The notes beneath the pieces were generated by a model. That model worked only from the letters and a program-made list of their open reading frames with translations. It did not search any database and was not told where the DNA came from. DNA of 9,727 bases from Candidatus Hydrogenedentota bacterium (GTDB lineage Bacteria > Hydrogenedentota > Hydrogenedentia > Hydrogenedentales > SLHB01): contig SKRY01000197.1 of the NCBI GenBank assembly GCA_007118235.1, forward strand, positions 1 through 9,727, given 5' to 3'. Below, one piece after another: positions 6,414 to 9,727 of this stretch. The position numbers and the translations under genes were made by a program. Numbering within the stretch: the first letter of the stretch is position 1; each line of letters opens with the position of its first letter.

Positions 6414-7790
6414 ATGACCCATTGCTTTTTCGCGGCCATTCTCCTTGCCATGGGAGCCCAACCCCAAGTCTCGACCCTTACCACCGAACACGACATCTGG
6501 AACGTCGCCACCGAGGACCTGACCTTAAACGGGCATCAGGACATTCTGGCGGTCACCTCCGACGAGGACAGCGATCCGCTAGTAAAGCAGGTCGCCGTTT
6601 TCCTCGCCGGGGAGGAGGGTGGCTATTCCGGAGACCCGTCCTTCGTGTTGGACCTGGATCCCCGCATCGGCAACCTTTTCCTGGCCGATGTGGATGGCGA
6701 GGAGCCGCGGGAATTGGTGGCGACGCATTCCCGGGGCGCGACGGTCTACCAATGGAATGGCGAGGCATTCGAGGTGCTGGCCGAGCCCGAGTTCATGTCG
6801 ATTTTGCCCGAGGGCTCCAAGCGCCCGCGCTTTTTGGAGGATGTGGCGGTGGACCTCATGGGGGATGGGAAGGACGAATGGCTGATCCCCATGCCCACGG
6901 GGTTCGCCGTCCGGAATATCGATGGCCATATCGCGGACATTCGCGCCGAGGTGCAAACCGTGGCGCGGGGCAGCGGCGACCGCGGCATCTCCATTCGCCA
7001 CGATTTCCCCGCCTTCCAACCGTTCGACATTCGTGAACATGACCACAAGGGCATGGCCTTTCTCACGGACGAACACGCCGAATTCGCCTACGGTCCAAAC
7101 TGGCGCCAACATCATCGCTTCAGGCTGCCCCTAAGACTCGACGACCGGTGGCAGTCCGACGCCCAGCTCATGGACATCAACGGCAACGGACTGCCTGATC
7201 TCGTTATCAGCCAGACCCGGGGGACGGTCAACATGACGGCGCAAACCCAGATCTATTTCGCCGAGGACCAGCTTCGCTATCCCCGCGAGCCGTCGGCCCT
7301 GTTCGAATCGCAAGGAGCCTTCGCCACGCCGCTCTTGGTGGATGTGAACGGCAACGGCCGGAAGGACGTGGTTCACCTCAAGGTGCCGTACAGCATCGGG
7401 TCCTTCGTCAGCTATTTCTTGCGCGGACGGCTCACCATCCAAGCCGAGGTGTATCTTTGTGGAGAGGATGGGTTTGACACATCGCCCGCCTATACCGGCA
7501 GTTTCCCGGTGCAAGCCCCCGACGACCAACGCAGGCTTGTCTACACCCTCGGGGATTTCAACGGCAATGGCCGGAAGGACGTGGCCTATGGCGTGGGCGA
7601 GAATGAACTCGCCGTATACACAGGCGGCGAGGATGAGTTCCTGTCCCGGCGGCCCTGGCTATCCGTTAATGTGCCCCCCTACGGCGAGGCGGCCTCCGAA
7701 GATCTGACAGGCAATGGCCGCGACGACATCATCATCTTCAACCCCGAAAGCGATCAGTCGAAACGGATGCATGTCATCCTGTTTGATTAG
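6414..7790 (+). CDS. secreted FG-GAP/VCBS-type beta-propeller protein
   Basis: A 458-aa protein built from FG-GAP-like repeats, each carrying a Ca2+-binding-loop-like D-x-x-G-N/D-G-x-x-D/E motif. Clear or partial copies start near residues 35, 92, 147, 254, 310, 381 and 430, for example DINGNGLPD, DVNGNGRKD, DFNGNGRKD and DLTGNGRDD. A degenerate one near 205 (DIREHDHKGM) fills the only large gap, giving a spacing of roughly 50-70 residues. This fits a seven- or eight-bladed propeller. Such domains occur in integrin alpha chains and many exported bacterial proteins and serve binding rather than catalysis. Residues 1-14 form a short hydrophobic segment that may be a signal peptide, although it lacks the usual basic N-terminus; no upstream in-frame start exists to supply one. 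AAGGA lies 10 nt before the ATG. No other domain, anchor or sorting signal is seen. The ligand is unknown. Confidence 0.82.
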   Translation: MTHCFFAAILLAMGAQPQVSTLTTEHDIWNVATEDLTLNGHQDILAVTSDEDSDPLVKQVAVFLAGEEGGYSGDPSFVLDLDPRIGNLFLADVDGEEPRELVATHSRGATVYQWNGEAFEVLAEPEFMSILPEGSKRPRFLEDVAVDLMGDGKDEWLIPMPTGFAVRNIDGHIADIRAEVQTVARGSGDRGISIRHDFPAFQPFDIREHDHKGMAFLTDEHAEFAYGPNWRQHHRFRLPLRLDDRWQSDAQLMDINGNGLPDLVISQTRGTVNMTAQTQIYFAEDQLRYPREPSALFESQGAFATPLLVDVNGNGRKDVVHLKVPYSIGSFVSYFLRGRLTIQAEVYLCGEDGFDTSPAYTGSFPVQAPDDQRRLVYTLGDFNGNGRKDVAYGVGENELAVYTGGEDEFLSRRPWLSVNVPPYGEAASEDLTGNGRDDIIIFNPESDQSKRMHVILFD

Positions 7791-7844
7791 GACCCCGGTC
7801 ACGCATGCGGTTGTTCGCGGTTTCGGCGCGCGCCGTCTCAATAC

Positions 7845-7889
7845 ACATCCCCCTCAATCCTTCGCTTGCGGTTCGATTGAGGGGGATGT
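7845..7889. repeat. perfect 15-bp inverted repeat (strong stem-loop)
   Basis: ACATCCCCCTCAATC at 7845-7859 is exactly complementary to GATTGAGGGGGATGT at 7875-7889. The 15-nt loop itself contains CGC-TT-GCG (7863-7870). It starts 54 bp after the stop of the FG-GAP gene and could be that gene's transcription terminator. However, no T-run follows on either strand, so an intrinsic terminator is not proven. Alternatives are an mRNA-stabilising structure or one copy of a genome-wide palindromic repeat. Confidence 0.75.
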
Positions 7890-7965
7890 CCCATATAAAC
7901 CGTAAAGTCTAACCCTTGGATTCCACCATACGGAAACTGCTGCCGCGTCCAAGCTGTCAACAGTT

Positions 7966-7994
7966 TTGTCTTCACCTCGGGTTGGTGCTACACT
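7966..7994 (+). promoter_or_regulatory. candidate sigma70-like promoter of the TPR gene
   Basis: TTGTCT (7966-7971) and TACACT (7989-7994) are 17 bp apart and each matches consensus at 4 of 6 positions. A TG dinucleotide at 7986-7987, one base before the -10, gives an extended -10. Transcription would start near 8001, with a leader of about 75 nt before ATG 8076. Confidence 0.5.
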
Positions 7995-8075
7995 ACCCCC
8001 TGAATAGCTCATCGAAACAGAGTTTCCTTCCCCGGTTCGCCCGTCCGGCGCGCCGGTCCAGCATGGAGTTTGACC

Positions 8076-9727
8076 ATGGCGCCTGACTGGTCCCAGAACA
8101 ATCCCGATGACGCCCAGGACCACGCGCCGGAGGATCCTCGAAGCCGGGGCGGCGATTCCACGGCGGAGGATCAGTTTCTAAGCAGCGGCGAACTAGACGA
8201 ACTGCTCGCCGGTGACGATATCGATACTCCCATCGGGGCTTCGCGGGAGAGCGGCGCGTCCGAGGCATCCCCAAGTGAACCCGATTCCAGCTCCGGCCGC
8301 GCGCCCGAGGGCGCGGAGACTCCCGCGCCCAATTTCCCGCCGGAGAACGCAGGCGCGGGAGGGGACCTGGAGAATGACCTGCTGTCGCAGGATGACCTCG
8401 ATAACCTTTTGAACGAGATCAAGGGCGGTTCCGCCAAATCCTCGCAGTCCACGTCTTCCCCGGCGCCACCAGCCCCCGCGTCAGTAGAGAACACGGCCGA
8501 AGAGGCGGCTGCGGAAGAAGTCCCTGAGCCCGACCCCGCCGCTCCAGCTCCCGAATGGGAGCAAGAACCGGAACCCGCCGTTGCAAGTAGTTCCACGCCT
8601 CAACAACAAGAAAAGACCGCGCCCAAGGAGCCAAGGCTGAGGCGGGATTGGCTGGGCGAACTCGCCGGCATCTTGCCGGAGATATCCCTGACGCGCGCGC
8701 TGAAGATCAGTTTCGTGGGCAGCGCGGCCCTGGCGGCGGGTCTGAGTCTGTATGCCGCCTTGGCGGCCTATCCGGTGCGGGAGCCTGGCCCCGGCTTTGT
8801 GGTGGACGAGGCCCTGGTGGATATTGCGCACGCCAAACAACACGCGCGGAACTTGATGGACTTCGGGCGGCATGATGAGGCGGCGCAGGTCCTGAGCGCC
8901 GCCATCGCGCGGACCCCTGAGAGTCCCATGCGGGCCGACGCTCGTTTCTTGTGGGCCGAGGCGGCTTACGCGATGTTGTCCGATGAGCCGGACGAAGCCC
9001 AAACAACCTCCCTGCTGAACGAACTCGATCAGATAACGGCCGATCACGGGGATCATCCCCGTCTGCCGGAGGCCCGGTTTTGGCAGGCCCGGCTCAACGA
9101 AGAGCTGGGGATGGAGTACGCCGCCCGCAATTTGTACGCGGACATTGTGACGCATCCCGAACCTCCCGAAAACCTGGATGAGGTCTTGTTCGCCGCGGGC
9201 CGGCTGGCATTGGAGTTGGACGAACCCGCGGAAGCGGCGGACTTGCTTCGCCGGCTGGCCGAGCAACACCCGGACTCACCCTATCTGCCTCGGGCCCAGT
9301 TGCTGCTGGGCGACGCCTACGCCGCGGCGGGCCAGCGGGACGAGGCGGAACAGCGCTATGAAGAGACCGTGGCCCTCCGGCGGGACGCCGCTCAGGGAGC
9401 GCAAGCCATCGAACGGTTGGCGCGTTTCGCTCACGAGGAAGGCGATCACGAACGCGCCGTGGAACTGTTGGATCGCTATTTGTCCGGAGCGACCTCCATC
9501 GAAGGCAACGACCCGCTCTATCTGTTGCTGGCCCAGGCATATCGCGCCCTTGGGGAAACGGAGGAAGCGGAACGGGCCCTGCGGGAACTCCTCAATTTTT
9601 TCCCGGAAACGGATGTAACGCCCTTGGCCCTGGTCGAATTGGCCCAAATTCTGGAGGAGATGGGGCGGCGAGGCGAAGCCCTGCGTCTGGCGCGGCAAGT
9701 CACGGCTCAATACCCCGGGGCGGGCGA
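8076..9727 (+). CDS. membrane-anchored TPR protein with two FliM-like N-terminal peptides, C-terminus missing
   Basis: The frame stays open for 550 codons to the right edge, so the gene is partial. The ATG at 8076 has GGAG (8065-8068) 7 nt upstream. Residues 1 to about 185 are acidic, rich in Pro, Ala, Ser and Glu, and probably disordered. Within them are two similar peptides, FLSSGELDELLAGDD (34-48) and LLSQDDLDNLLNE (102-114), resembling the CheY-binding N-terminus of FliM. A basic patch (RLRR, 187-190) precedes a single hydrophobic helix (about 208-232). By the positive-inside rule, the N-terminus is cytoplasmic and the C-terminal part periplasmic. From about 245 to the edge there are at least six TPR-like helical pairs of about 34-38 residues, clearest at 366-399, 403-436, 478-512 and 515-549. 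TPRs mediate protein contacts, and similar proteins act as scaffolds in envelope complexes. The partner is unknown. It is the last gene seen, with its own promoter candidate. Confidence 0.85.
   Translation, partial: MAPDWSQNNPDDAQDHAPEDPRSRGGDSTAEDQFLSSGELDELLAGDDIDTPIGASRESGASEASPSEPDSSSGRAPEGAETPAPNFPPENAGAGGDLENDLLSQDDLDNLLNEIKGGSAKSSQSTSSPAPPAPASVENTAEEAAAEEVPEPDPAAPAPEWEQEPEPAVASSSTPQQQEKTAPKEPRLRRDWLGELAGILPEISLTRALKISFVGSAALAAGLSLYAALAAYPVREPGPGFVVDEALVDIAHAKQHARNLMDFGRHDEAAQVLSAAIARTPESPMRADARFLWAEAAYAMLSDEPDEAQTTSLLNELDQITADHGDHPRLPEARFWQARLNEELGMEYAARNLYADIVTHPEPPENLDEVLFAAGRLALELDEPAEAADLLRRLAEQHPDSPYLPRAQLLLGDAYAAAGQRDEAEQRYEETVALRRDAAQGAQAIERLARFAHEEGDHERAVELLDRYLSGATSIEGNDPLYLLLAQAYRALGETEEAERALRELLNFFPETDVTPLALVELAQILEEMGRRGEALRLARQVTAQYPGAG

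Noticed and set aside
5509..6417. A 302-codon plus-strand open frame across the start of the DUF2339-like gene and the intergenic region
   Set aside because: It is antisense to a well-supported membrane protein, has no ribosome site or family resemblance, and its Arg/Pro/His-rich composition is that of a GC-rich shadow frame.
8171..8596. Minus-strand Ser/Ala/Gly-rich frame that looks like a low-complexity surface protein
   Set aside because: It is the reverse reading of the Pro/Glu/Ala-rich disordered tail of the TPR protein, so its composition is a by-product.
8481..9269. A 262-codon minus-strand open frame opposite the TPR gene
   Set aside because: The plus-strand frame shows regular TPR repeats, a TM helix and a good Shine-Dalgarno. 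The antisense product has no recognisable domain.
1..9727. A defence system, CRISPR array, mobile element or biosynthetic cluster
   Set aside because: No nuclease, helicase, transposase, integrase, spaced direct repeats or synthase domains were found on either strand.

Overview
The window is GC-rich, gene-dense bacterial DNA from a Gram-negative-type organism. It carries an exported beta-helix carbohydrate-active protein, a Tat-exported Gfo/Idh/MocA dehydrogenase, an FG-GAP beta-propeller protein and a large TPR protein anchored in the inner membrane. This mix is typical of Planctomycetota, Lentisphaerota or Hydrogenedentota-like bacteria. That assignment is inference from gene content only; no marker gene is present.

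Layout: four genes lie on the minus strand from about 6072 down to 1, and two on the plus strand from 6414 to the right edge. Reading leftwards from the divergent intergenic region (6073-6413), the minus-strand genes are: a very large DUF2339-like polytopic membrane protein; a gap of about 150 bp with a hairpin and a plausible promoter; a Tat-signal Gfo/Idh/MocA oxidoreductase; 37 bp later a secreted GH28-like right-handed beta-helix protein; and, after 51 bp, an SPOUT (TrmH/SpoU) RNA methyltransferase cut by the window edge. The oxidoreductase and GH28-like genes look like a two-gene unit for breaking down and oxidising a glycan outside the cytoplasm. The methyltransferase may be read through from it but has an unrelated housekeeping role.

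On the plus strand, a secreted FG-GAP/VCBS-type beta-propeller protein (6414-7790) is followed by a 285-bp gap holding a perfect 15-bp-arm inverted repeat and a good sigma70-like promoter. After that comes a long gene (8076 to beyond the right edge) with a cytoplasmic acidic disordered region, one transmembrane helix and a run of TPR repeats. Its disordered region holds two short peptides that closely resemble the CheY-binding N-terminus of the flagellar switch protein FliM. This is the most interesting signal in the window.

I saw no tRNA, rRNA, CRISPR array, transposase, phage gene or recognisable defence system. The many long antisense open frames are what GC-rich coding DNA produces and are not annotated.
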